A stretch of 64,000 nt of DNA from Tissierella creatinophila DSM 6911 (lineage in GTDB: Bacteria; Bacillota; Clostridia; Tissierellales; Tissierellaceae), in NCBI RefSeq assembly GCF_001940565.1, contig NZ_LTDM01000011.1:124001-188000 (forward strand). Direction: 5' to 3'. A program made the translations under genes and the position numbers. The notes under the pieces are model-generated. The model was given only the letters and a program-made list of their open reading frames with translations, had not been told where the DNA came from and did no database searches. The first letter of the stretch is position 1, and each line of letters starts with the position of its first letter. This document shows positions 1-8,276 of this stretch, one piece after another.

Positions 1-117
1 TTTTATAGTACATATATCTTCTAAAAACTTATAACACTCCTCCACAGTTTCTATAGTAAGAACTGCCTCACAAAGTCCATCTATTTGAGAATTTTTTACT
101 CTGGGTGTATAATCCAT
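1..117 (-). CDS. YerC/YecD-type TrpR-like protein, N-terminal fragment
   Basis: The first 39 codons of a gene that runs off the left edge. The visible protein begins MDYTPRVKNSQIDGLCEAVL and continues with ETVEECYKFLEDICTIK. This is the conserved opening of the YerC/YecD family, small (about 100 aa) TrpR-repressor-like helix-turn-helix proteins common in Firmicutes. The start ATG at 117 is preceded on the minus strand by AAAGGATGTG. The DNA-binding half lies outside the window, so only family membership can be claimed. The physiological target of the family is poorly known; the TrpR likeness is structural and does not show tryptophan regulation. Confidence 0.8.
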   Translation of the reverse strand, partial: MDYTPRVKNSQIDGLCEAVLTIETVEECYKFLEDICTIK

Positions 118-169
118 TCTTTTCACATCCTTTAATCTGTTAATAGTTTATCATTTCTGTATAAGATTA

Positions 170-201
170 GAAAAAGTTGGGCTTTAGGCCCAACTTTTTT
201 A
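170..201 (-). terminator. Intrinsic terminator after fhs
   Basis: A GC-containing hairpin (AAAAAGTTGGGC against GCCCAACTTTTT, loop of 4-5 nt) ending in a T run. It lies directly after the fhs stop codon and before the next minus-strand gene. Its A/T-flanked symmetry would let it work on either strand. Confidence 0.8.
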
Positions 202-1872
202 TTAAAACAATCCTACTATTTCTCCACTTGGTAATATATCCATATTGTTAGCTGCTGGAACTTTAGGAAGTCCAGGCATTGTCATTATTTCACCTGTAAG
301 TGCCACTAAGAATCCTGCACCTTTAGCTACTCTGATATCCCTTACTGTTATTCTAAATCCAGTTGGTCTACCTAGCAAAGTAGGATCATCTGAAAGTGAA
401 TATTGAGTTTTCGCCATGCAAATTGGCATTTTATCAAGACCTAATTTTTCTATATTAGCAATTTCCTTCGCACACTTCTTAGTAAAGTCTACTCCTTCAG
501 CTCCATAGATTTCTTTAGCTATTGTTTCAATTTTCTCTTTTATGGTTGATTCTACTTCGTAAAGTGGTTTGAAGTTTGATTTTTGGTTTTCGCATACTTC
601 AACTACAGCTTTTGCCATTTCTACTCCGCCATCTCCACCATTTGCCCATACATCTGAAAGTACAGCTTTTGCGCCTAGTCTTTCACAATTTTCTAATACA
701 AATTTTACTTCAGCTTCTGTATCAGTTGGGAATTTGTTTAGAGCTACTACTGCTGGAACACCAAACTTCTTAATATTTTCAATATGTTTTTCAAGGTTAC
801 CAAATCCCTTAGCTAATGCATCTAAGTTTTCATTTCCTAGTTCATCTTTCTTGACTCCACCATTGTATTTTAAAGCTCTAACTGTTGCTACTATAACAGT
901 TGCATCTGGCTTTAAATTTCCAAATCGAGATGCTATATTAAAGAATTTCTCAGCACCAAGGTCTGCACCAAATCCTGCTTCAGTTACAGTGTAGTCTGCA
1001 AGTTTAAGTCCCATTTGAGTTGCAATTAATGAGTTACAACCATGGGCTATATTTGCAAATGGTCCACCGTGAATTAATGCTGGTGTATTTTCAAGAGTTT
1101 GTACAAGGTTTGGTGCCATAGCATCTTTCATTATAAGTGCTACTGCTCCTTCTGCCTTTAAATCTCTTGCAGTTACAGGTTCCCCAGCAAATGTGTATGC
1201 AACTATAATGTCCCCTACTCTTCTCTTAAGATCTTCAAGATCATGAGCTAAACAAAAAATTGCCATTATTTCAGAAGCTACAGTTATATCAAAACCATCT
1301 TCTCTTGGAACTCCATTTGGCTTTCCACCAAGTCCTACAACTATATTTCTAAGAGCTCTATCGTTCATATCTAATACTCTTTTCCAAACTACTCTTCTTG
1401 AATCTATTCCAAGAACATTTCCTTGATGCATATGATTATCTAATAATGCAGATATAAGGTTATGAGATGCAGTTATAGCATGAAAGTCGCCTGTAAAGTG
1501 AAGATTTATATCTTCCATTGGTACTACTTGTGCATATCCTCCCCCAGCTGCTCCACCTTTCATACCAAAACTTGGTCCAAGAGATGGCTCTCTTAAAGTT
1601 GTGATTGCTTTTTTTCCTATCTTGTTAAGTCCCATTGAAAGACCTATATTTGTTGTTGTTTTACCTTCACCTGCTGGCGTAGGGTTTATTGCGGTTACTA
1701 GTATTAGTTTTCCATCTTTTTTATCTTTATATTTATCAAATAAATCTAATGATACCTTTGCTTTATATTTACCATAATGTGATAAATAATCTTCTTCTAT
1801 TCCTATCTTTTGGGCTACTTCATTGATATGAATCATTTTGGCTTCTTGACCTATTTGAACATCTGTTTTCAA
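202..1872 (-). CDS. fhs: Formate-tetrahydrofolate ligase (10-formyl-THF synthetase)
   Basis: Makes 10-formyl-tetrahydrofolate from formate, ATP and THF in the cytosol. The 556-aa length is the usual family length. The P-loop-like [14 protein letters not shown] lies near residue 65, and the conserved [22 protein letters not shown]-type segment and the C-terminal MTMPGLP segment are both present. Translation starts at TTG (1872) behind AAGGAGGAGCTCAA. It follows purD by 113 bp with no obvious terminator between them. Its product is the formyl donor for both PurN and PurH, so it fits as the last gene, or a neighbour unit, of the purine cluster. It also serves one-carbon and acetogenic or glycine metabolism in anaerobes. 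Confidence 0.97.
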   Translation of the reverse strand: MKTDVQIGQEAKMIHINEVAQKIGIEEDYLSHYGKYKAKVSLDLFDKYKDKKDGKLILVTAINPTPAGEGKTTTNIGLSMGLNKIGKKAITTLREPSLGPSFGMKGGAAGGGYAQVVPMEDINLHFTGDFHAITASHNLISALLDNHMHQGNVLGIDSRRVVWKRVLDMNDRALRNIVVGLGGKPNGVPREDGFDITVASEIMAIFCLAHDLEDLKRRVGDIIVAYTFAGEPVTARDLKAEGAVALIMKDAMAPNLVQTLENTPALIHGGPFANIAHGCNSLIATQMGLKLADYTVTEAGFGADLGAEKFFNIASRFGNLKPDATVIVATVRALKYNGGVKKDELGNENLDALAKGFGNLEKHIENIKKFGVPAVVALNKFPTDTEAEVKFVLENCERLGAKAVLSDVWANGGDGGVEMAKAVVEVCENQKSNFKPLYEVESTIKEKIETIAKEIYGAEGVDFTKKCAKEIANIEKLGLDKMPICMAKTQYSLSDDPTLLGRPTGFRITVRDIRVAKGAGFLVALTGEIMTMPGLPKVPAANNMDILPSGEIVGLF

Positions 1873-1985
1873 TTGAGCTCCTCCTTAAAATTTAAGAATA
1901 TTTATTAATGCTTTTTATAAAAATTCATACTCTTTACTAGTATACCATAAAGCAGTAAAATAATAAAATGATTTCCTGAATTTTT

Positions 1986-3239
1986 TTAATATTTCGCTAT
2001 ATCTCTTCTATAGTAAATATTTTTGTAATTCACTTTTTCTATTTCGCTATATATTTTATCCCTAGCACTTTTTAAATCATCTCCCAGCACAGTAAGGGTC
2101 AAAACTCTCCCGCCATTTGTAAAGAGTTTATTGTCTATATATTTTGTACCATTATGGAAAATGGTTATATCCTCATCTATAGTTTCTAGACCTGTTATTT
2201 CAAAACCTTTTTCATACTCTAGTGGATAACCTAAAGAAGTAGTAACTACACAAAGAGAAACTCTTTCATCCCATATTAAATCTTTTTCTTCTATCGTCCC
2301 ATCTATTGATTTTAAAAGAACTTCTACTAAGTCACTTTTTAATCTAACAAGTACACTTTCAGTTTCAGGATCACCAAACCTTACATTGAATTCAAGTACC
2401 TTTATATCATTGCCATCTATCATAAATCCTATAAATAAAATTCCCTCATATTCTAAATCTTCTTCTTTTAAAGCTAAACTTATATTTTTTAGTACTTCTT
2501 CTTCTATTTGTTTTTCTAAATCTTTTGTAATTATATTATTAGGTGAAAAAGCTCCTATGCCACCAGTGTTAAGTCCTTTTTCTCCCTCTTCAATTTTTTT
2601 ATGATCTTTAGCACTTTCCATTGGAATTAACCTATTTCCAGAGACAAAACATAGTAATGATGCTTCTACCCCTTCTAAATACTCTTCTATAATTATCTTT
2701 TCGCCTTCATCTCCAAAACATCTATCTTCAAGTATATCTTTTAAAACCTTTATTGCATTTTCCTCTCTCTCACATATAAATACTCCCTTGCCAAGGCATA
2801 GTCCGTCCGCTTTTATAACTAATGGATATGAAAAATCTTTTAATCCTTCCTTAGCTTCGTTAAAACTAGTAAAAGTCTCGTATTTTGCAGTAGGTATATT
2901 ATATTTTTCCATTACCTTTTTAGAAAACTCTTTACTTCCTTCAAGCTGACTTGCCTTTTTATCAGGACCAAAAACTTTTAGTCCCTTTTCCTTAAATATA
3001 TCTACTATTCCAAGAGTTAAAGGTTCTTCAGGTCCTACTATAGTTAAATCAATTTTTTCTTTTAAAGCAAATTCTAAAAGAGAGTCTATATCATTTGCTG
3101 ATATATCTACATTCTTTGCAATTTCTCTTGTTCCACCATTTCCAGGTGCACAAAAGATTTCACTTGTAAGTCTAGATTGTTTTAACTTCCAACAAAGAGC
3201 ATGTTCCCTGCCACCACTACCTATTACTAATATCTTCAT
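1986..3239 (-). CDS. purD: Phosphoribosylamine-glycine ligase (GAR synthetase)
   Basis: Second step of de novo purine synthesis: joins glycine to 5-phosphoribosylamine with ATP. The 417-aa protein opens with MKILVIGSGGREHALCWKLK and has the ATP-grasp features KADGLCLGKGVFIC and, later, EFNVRFGDPETE. Length and domain order (N, A, B, C) are normal. The ATG at 3239 is preceded by AAAGGGGAAAAACTT. The gene follows purNH by 15 bp and is the last pur gene of the operon. It acts on the unstable amine made by PurF, which here probably forms from ammonia (see purF). Confidence 0.97.
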   Translation of the reverse strand: MKILVIGSGGREHALCWKLKQSRLTSEIFCAPGNGGTREIAKNVDISANDIDSLLEFALKEKIDLTIVGPEEPLTLGIVDIFKEKGLKVFGPDKKASQLEGSKEFSKKVMEKYNIPTAKYETFTSFNEAKEGLKDFSYPLVIKADGLCLGKGVFICEREENAIKVLKDILEDRCFGDEGEKIIIEEYLEGVEASLLCFVSGNRLIPMESAKDHKKIEEGEKGLNTGGIGAFSPNNIITKDLEKQIEEEVLKNISLALKEEDLEYEGILFIGFMIDGNDIKVLEFNVRFGDPETESVLVRLKSDLVEVLLKSIDGTIEEKDLIWDERVSLCVVTTSLGYPLEYEKGFEITGLETIDEDITIFHNGTKYIDNKLFTNGGRVLTLTVLGDDLKSARDKIYSEIEKVNYKNIYYRRDIAKY

Positions 3240-3254
3240 AAGTTTTTCCCCTTT

Positions 3255-5402
3255 CTAATGCTTGAAATGTCTTATTCCAGTAAATATCATAGCTATACCG
3301 TGTTTATCGGCTTCTTCTATTACTTCAGCATCTTTTATTGATCCTCCTGGCTGAATTATAGCCTTAACTCCAGCTTCTCCAAGAACTTCTATAGAATCTT
3401 TAAAAGGAAAAAATCCATCTGATGCAAGTACGCTTCCAGAGATTTTATCTTCACTTCTTTCTATAGCCTTTCCAGTAGCCCAGTATCTATTTACTTCCCC
3501 TAATCCAAATCCCAGTGTAGCCTTATCTTTAACTATAACTACTCCATTTGAATTTATATGCTTTACACACTTAAAACTAAATAGAAGGTCTTCTAACTCT
3601 TCCTTAGTAGGCTCTCTTTTAGTTACTACTTTATACTCTTCTAGAAGAATTTCATCTCTTTCCTGTACTAAAAGTCCTCCAATAGTCTTTTTCATATCTA
3701 ACTCATCGTAATTATTTCTTCCTATATCATCTATTTGAATAATTCTTATATTTTTCTTTTTAGTTAATACTTCCATAGCATCTTTAGAATAAGAAGGCGC
3801 TAAGACTACCTCTATAAATATATCCCCTATCATCTTAGCAGTTTCAATATCTATTTCTCGGTTTGAAGCTATTATTCCTCCAAATATAGATTCACTATCA
3901 CACTGATACATCTTTTTAAATGCTTCAAATATTGTATCAGCACTTCCTATTCCAGAAGGATTTGCATGTTTTACTCCTACTATTGTAGGTTCTTGGAACT
4001 CTTTTAATATCTTTAATGCACCATTTGAATCATTTATATTGTTAAAAGAAAGCTCTTTTCCATGAAGTTGTTTTAAAGAAGATAGTGTTCCTTCCGTATC
4101 TTTCAATTCCTCATAAAAGGCTGCCTTTTGATGAGGATTTTCTCCATATCTTAGTTTACTATTTCTTTTAAATGTAAGTGTAATTCTTTCTGGAAACTTG
4201 TCTTCATCTAGTTCATTAAAATAACCTGATATAAGGGAATCGTAGTAAGCTGTATAATTGAAAGCTTTTTTAGCTAAACTTCTTTTAAAGTTTTCATCCA
4301 TGCTATCTAATCTAAGTCTCTCTATTATAAGTTCATAATCCCCTGGATCTGTAACTACTATCACATCTCTATAGTTTTTAGCAGCAGCCCTTATCATAGA
4401 AGGCCCACCTATATCTATATTTTCTATCATATCCTCTTGTGAAGCTTTCTTCTTTAACATCTCTTCAAATGGATATAGATTGTTTACTACCATATCTATT
4501 GAATGGATATTCATATCATCTATAGTCTTTTGATGTTCTTTATCATCTCTCTTATAGAGGATTCCTCCGTGAATAAGTGGATTTAATGTCTTAACTCTTC
4601 CACCTAGTATTTCAGGGAAACCAGTTATCTCATCAACCTCTATGACATTTACTCCTGCTTCCTTTAACTTTTTAAAACTTCCTCCGGTAGATATAATCTC
4701 CCAATTTAAAAGTTCAAGATTCTTAGCAAATTCTACTATCCCTTCTTTATCATAAACGCTTATAAGTGCCCTTTTCATAGCTCCACCCCTATTTATAATT
4801 GTCTTTTTCCCTTCTAATCTAATCTTACCTTGGGAAAAAAGTTTTACACCTTCTACTATTATCTCATGTTCTATCTTTAGTACCTTTTGTTGTAAATTCT
4901 TAACGGTATCATCTTTTTCTACTTCTACCTTTCTTTGAAGAATTATAGGGCCTGTGTCTACCCCTTCATCCACAAAGTGAAGTGTTGCACCAGTATACTT
5001 TTCGCCTGATTCAAGTACTGCTGCATGTACTCTTTCACCATAATATCCATCCCCACAAAACAAAGGAATGAGTGAAGGATGGATATTTATTATTCTATTT
5101 TTATATTCTTTTATAAACTCTTTGGAAAGTATCTTTAAATACCCCGCTAATACTACTAAATCTATATCTCTTTTTTTAAATTCTTCTACTAATCTTAGGT
5201 TGTACTCTTCGTCCGTTCTAAACCCCCTGGAATCTATAAAAAGACTCTCTATACCAGCTAGCTCTCCCCTTTTAAGGCCAGAGCTAGCTTTATTTGAAAT
5301 TATTAATTCTATTTTCCCATCTATTGTATTGTTAAGAGTATTATCTATCAAAGCTTGAAGGTTTGTACCACCTCCAGAAATGAGAACTCCTATCTTTAGC
5401 AT
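3255..5402 (-). CDS. purN-purH: Fused GAR transformylase / AICAR transformylase-IMP cyclohydrolase (PurN-PurH)
   Basis: A single uninterrupted frame of 715 codons carries two enzymes that are normally separate. Residues 1-208 are PurN (10-formyl-THF-dependent GAR transformylase; NIHPSLIPLF, VHAAVLESGEKYTGATLHF, DEGVDTGPI). Residues 209-715 are a full-length PurH (MKRALISVYDKEGIVEF, ISTGGSFKKL, KHANPSGIG, IIQPGGSIKDAE). PurN uses the third step and PurH the last two steps of IMP synthesis. The start overlaps the purM stop by 7 bp. The junction reads NRGGA-M and contains a good internal ribosome binding site before the PurH ATG at 4778, so PurH may also be made alone. Other explanations are a genuine fusion, or a one-base indel in the assembly that hides the purN stop. 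Confidence 0.93.
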   Translation of the reverse strand: MLKIGVLISGGGTNLQALIDNTLNNTIDGKIELIISNKASSGLKRGELAGIESLFIDSRGFRTDEEYNLRLVEEFKKRDIDLVVLAGYLKILSKEFIKEYKNRIINIHPSLIPLFCGDGYYGERVHAAVLESGEKYTGATLHFVDEGVDTGPIILQRKVEVEKDDTVKNLQQKVLKIEHEIIVEGVKLFSQGKIRLEGKKTIINRGGAMKRALISVYDKEGIVEFAKNLELLNWEIISTGGSFKKLKEAGVNVIEVDEITGFPEILGGRVKTLNPLIHGGILYKRDDKEHQKTIDDMNIHSIDMVVNNLYPFEEMLKKKASQEDMIENIDIGGPSMIRAAAKNYRDVIVVTDPGDYELIIERLRLDSMDENFKRSLAKKAFNYTAYYDSLISGYFNELDEDKFPERITLTFKRNSKLRYGENPHQKAAFYEELKDTEGTLSSLKQLHGKELSFNNINDSNGALKILKEFQEPTIVGVKHANPSGIGSADTIFEAFKKMYQCDSESIFGGIIASNREIDIETAKMIGDIFIEVVLAPSYSKDAMEVLTKKKNIRIIQIDDIGRNNYDELDMKKTIGGLLVQERDEILLEEYKVVTKREPTKEELEDLLFSFKCVKHINSNGVVIVKDKATLGFGLGEVNRYWATGKAIERSEDKISGSVLASDGFFPFKDSIEVLGEAGVKAIIQPGGSIKDAEVIEEADKHGIAMIFTGIRHFKH
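4776..4790 (-). promoter_or_regulatory. Internal Shine-Dalgarno and ATG for PurH inside the purN-purH frame
   Basis: On the minus strand AGGGGTGGAG stands two bases before an ATG that matches the normal start of PurH (MKRALISVYDKEG). The same bases are read in frame as the NRGGA linker of the fusion. This suggests a recent or partial fusion in which the old PurH start signal is still usable. Confidence 0.6.
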
Positions 5403-6424
5403 ACTACTACTCCTTCAGTTCCTTTTTTAACACTCCCTAATTTATAAAACTTTTCCCCTTTTTCATTTAAAAACTCTTCTACCTTTTTTGCTTCCGCTTT
5501 TGTTACTACTACTATCATTCCAACTCCCATGTTAAATGTAGAATACATTTCTTTTTCATCTAGTCCGCCCCATTCTTTTAAAAGATGAAATATCTTTGGT
5601 GTATCTATAACACTTAAATCTATATGAGCTGAAAGACCCTTTGGAAGAACTCTTGGTATGTTTTCGTAAAAACCACCACCTGTTATATGAGCTAGTCCTT
5701 TTATATCAAAGTTTTTTACTAGATCTAAAACTGGATTCATATATATACGAGTTGGCTTTAGCAACTCTTCCCCTAAAGTACCTTCTATTGCCTCAATTTC
5801 TTTATCTAAATCGATGTTTTCCTTTTCAAAGACTATTTTTCTAACAAGTGAATACCCATTACTATGAATTCCACTTGAAGGAAGTCCTAGAATAATGTCT
5901 CCTTCTTCTATACCGCTTCCATCGATTATCTTTTCCTTATCTACTACTCCAACACAAAATCCAGCTAGATCATACTCTCCCTCTTGATAAAAACCAGGCA
6001 TCTCTGCTGTTTCTCCACCAATCAAAGCACATCCTGCTTTTACACATCCATTTGCCACGCCTTCTACTACTTCCGCCATCTTTTCAGGTTTTAGTTTTCC
6101 AGTACCTATATAATCTAGGAAAAATAGTGGTTTTGCGCCTTGACAAAGTATATCATTTGCACACATAGCAACAAGATCTTCCCCTATAGTATCGTGTTTA
6201 TCCATCATAAATGCAAGTTTTAGCTTAGTTCCTACTCCATCGGTACCAGAAACAAGTACTGGTTCTTTCATTCCTTCCATGTCTAATTTAAAAAGACCAG
6301 AAAAACCACCTATACTTGATAATACATTTTCTGAATGGGTCTTTTTAATGGAATTTTTTATAAGTTCGACCTGCTTATATCCAGCTTCTTTATCTACCCC
6401 TGAATCCTTATATGTTAATGACAT
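5396..6424 (-). CDS. purM: Phosphoribosylformylglycinamidine cyclo-ligase (AIR synthetase)
   Basis: Converts FGAM to AIR with ATP, the fifth purine step. It belongs to the same ATP-binding fold superfamily as the PurL synthetase core. The 342-aa protein starts MSLTYKDSGVDKEAGYKQVE and contains SGTDGVGTKLKLAF, GGETAEMPGFY and HITGGGFYENIPRVLP. The ATG at 6424 is chosen over a longer in-frame start at 6475 because it is preceded by AAAGGACGGGGTAAA, and because the shorter form begins exactly where the family does. It overlaps the purF stop by 10 bp (ATGTCATTAA), implying translational coupling. Confidence 0.96.
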   Translation of the reverse strand: MSLTYKDSGVDKEAGYKQVELIKNSIKKTHSENVLSSIGGFSGLFKLDMEGMKEPVLVSGTDGVGTKLKLAFMMDKHDTIGEDLVAMCANDILCQGAKPLFFLDYIGTGKLKPEKMAEVVEGVANGCVKAGCALIGGETAEMPGFYQEGEYDLAGFCVGVVDKEKIIDGSGIEEGDIILGLPSSGIHSNGYSLVRKIVFEKENIDLDKEIEAIEGTLGEELLKPTRIYMNPVLDLVKNFDIKGLAHITGGGFYENIPRVLPKGLSAHIDLSVIDTPKIFHLLKEWGGLDEKEMYSTFNMGVGMIVVVTKAEAKKVEEFLNEKGEKFYKLGSVKKGTEGVVVC

Positions 6425-7770
6425 TTTACCCCGTCCTTTCCTATTGGATAATTCCCAGTTACACATCCCGTACAAAAACCCTTATCTCCTACCGATTTTA
6501 ATAGCCCTTCCAAAGAGAGGTAGTAAAGTGAATCTATTCCTAAATCTTTTCTTATCTCTTCCACATTATTATTTGCGCCTATAAGATTTTCTTTATTAGG
6601 AGTATCCATTCCAAGATGACAAGAATTTGTAACTGGAGGTGATGCAATCCTAACATGAACTTCTTTTGCCCCTGCCGCTTTAAGCATCTCAACAGTTCTC
6701 TTTATAGTAGTTCCCCTTACTATTGAGTCATCTACTAGAACTATTCTTTTTCCATTTATGTTTTCCTTCAATACATTTAATTTTATCCTAACTCCTTGTT
6801 CACGAAGTTCTTTTGTAGGACTTATAAAAGTTCTTCCAACATATCTGTTTTTTATAAGTCCTTCTGCATAAGGAATTTTAGATGCCTCAGCAAAACCTAT
6901 AGCGGCTATAATACCAGAATCTGGTGCTCCTATTACTATATCTGCATCAACTGGTGATTCTTTAAAAAGTTGTTTTCCCATCTCTATCCTAGATAGGTAT
7001 ATACTTTCTTCATTTATAAGGCTATCTGGTCTTGCAAAGTAAATTAATTCAAATGAACATAGTTTTCTTGGCTGTTGTTTCTTAAATATACTTTTTATTC
7101 CACTTTCATCTATAACAACTATCTCACCTGGAGTAATATCTCTTATAAACTCAGCTCCAAGCGTATCAAATGCACAGCTCTCTGAAGCTAATACGTAACT
7201 ATCTCTTGTTTTTCCAAGAGATAGCGGCTTTATACCATAGCTATCTCTTGCACCTATAAGCTTATCTTTTGTCATCATGACTAATGAATAAGAACCTTCT
7301 ATCTTTTCTAAAACTTCATTTATACCCTCTACTATATCAGTGTTAGCCGCTCTGGCTATAAGATTTGCTATTACCTCTGAATTTAAATCTGTCTGAAATA
7401 TACTACCCATCTCTTCAAGAGAACATCTTAAACTATTATAGTTTGCAATATTTCCATCATGAGCTACAGCAAGAGCTCCATTTTTATACCCTATAACAAG
7501 TGGCTCTATATTCTTTTTATCTATTCGTTCAGAAGAAAACGCATATCTTACCTGACCTATACAAATATTGCCTATAAAACTATCCAAAGTTTCTTTTTTA
7601 TAAACTTCATTTACAAGACCCATATCTTTATAGTAATCTATAAAACCATTGTTATTTATAGCCATTCCTGTACTTACCTGCCCCCTATGTTGAAGAGCGT
7701 ATAGTCCGTAGTACATCATCTGAGAAATTTTTTCTACATCTTTACTATAAATTCCTAATATACCACTCAA
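6415..7770 (-). CDS. purF: Amidophosphoribosyltransferase with a degenerate glutaminase site
   Basis: Commits PRPP to purines by replacing pyrophosphate with an amino group. The C-terminal phosphoribosyltransferase is intact (LVDDSIVRGTTIKRT; KNRYVGRTFISP). The four Cys that bind the Fe-S cluster in the Bacillus enzyme have counterparts (KLCSFE, NSCHLG, GFCTGC). The N-terminal glutaminase is not normal. The protein starts M-S-G-I-L-G from TTG at 7770 (behind AAGGGGGAAGAGTT), so Ser2 replaces the essential N-terminal Cys. The usual AHNGN is AHDGN (Asp105 for Asn101 of the model enzyme), the usual SDTEV is LNSEV (Asn130 for Asp127), and HVRY is QVRY. Arg29 and Arg75 remain. Expected activity is ammonia-dependent. 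Length (451 aa) is normal and there is no propeptide. Confidence 0.92.
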   Translation of the reverse strand: MSGILGIYSKDVEKISQMMYYGLYALQHRGQVSTGMAINNNGFIDYYKDMGLVNEVYKKETLDSFIGNICIGQVRYAFSSERIDKKNIEPLVIGYKNGALAVAHDGNIANYNSLRCSLEEMGSIFQTDLNSEVIANLIARAANTDIVEGINEVLEKIEGSYSLVMMTKDKLIGARDSYGIKPLSLGKTRDSYVLASESCAFDTLGAEFIRDITPGEIVVIDESGIKSIFKKQQPRKLCSFELIYFARPDSLINEESIYLSRIEMGKQLFKESPVDADIVIGAPDSGIIAAIGFAEASKIPYAEGLIKNRYVGRTFISPTKELREQGVRIKLNVLKENINGKRIVLVDDSIVRGTTIKRTVEMLKAAGAKEVHVRIASPPVTNSCHLGMDTPNKENLIGANNNVEEIRKDLGIDSLYYLSLEGLLKSVGDKGFCTGCVTGNYPIGKDGVKCH

Positions 7771-7782
7771 AACTCTTCCCCC

Positions 7783-8262
7783 TTATAGGTTTAAATCTTT
7801 ATTCATTTCTTCTACACCTTTTGCCATCTCTACTTTATAGTCTTTAAGTTTATCTTTTAATTCTTCATACTTAAGAGAAAGTATTTGAATAGCAAGAAGT
7901 GCTGCGTTTTCTCCACCATCTATTGCAACTGTTGCAACTGGTACACCCTTTGGCATCTGAACTACTGAAAGCAGGGAATCTAGTCCATCCATCGTACTAG
8001 ACTTTGCTGGTATTCCTATAACAGGAAGAGTACTAAGACCTGCTAGTACTCCTGCAAGATGAGCTGCTTTTCCCGCTATTGCTATTATAACTTCTGTTCC
8101 GTTTTTCTCTGCATTTTCTGTAAACTCTACTGCTCTGCCAGGTGTTCTATGAGCTGATATAACTTTTACCTCATAATCTACACCAAATTTCTTTAATATA
8201 TCAACACTTTTTTTAGCTATTTTTTCGTCTGTTATACTTCCCATTATTATACTTACTTTCAT
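7783..8262 (-). CDS. purE: N5-carboxyaminoimidazole ribonucleotide mutase / AIR carboxylase subunit
   Basis: Supplies CAIR, the substrate of PurC. The 159-aa protein has the PurE signature IMGSITDEKIAKK, SAHRTPGRAVEF, AGKAAHLAGVLAGL, DSLLSVVQMPKGVPVATV. The sequence is closest to class I PurE, which normally needs PurK, but no purK is present in this cluster; purK may lie elsewhere, or the protein may use AIR and CO2 directly. The purL stop (TAG) is built into the Shine-Dalgarno TAGGAG, and several out-of-frame ATGs lie between it and the true ATG at 8262. Confidence 0.94.
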   Translation of the reverse strand: MKVSIIMGSITDEKIAKKSVDILKKFGVDYEVKVISAHRTPGRAVEFTENAEKNGTEVIIAIAGKAAHLAGVLAGLSTLPVIGIPAKSSTMDGLDSLLSVVQMPKGVPVATVAIDGGENAALLAIQILSLKYEELKDKLKDYKVEMAKGVEEMNKDLNL

Positions 8263-8276
8263 CTCATCATCATCTC

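Noticed and set aside
569-994. Plus-strand open frames inside fhs and inside many other minus-strand genes
   Set aside because: They lie antisense to strongly conserved genes, have no ribosome binding sites and show composition typical of shadow frames.
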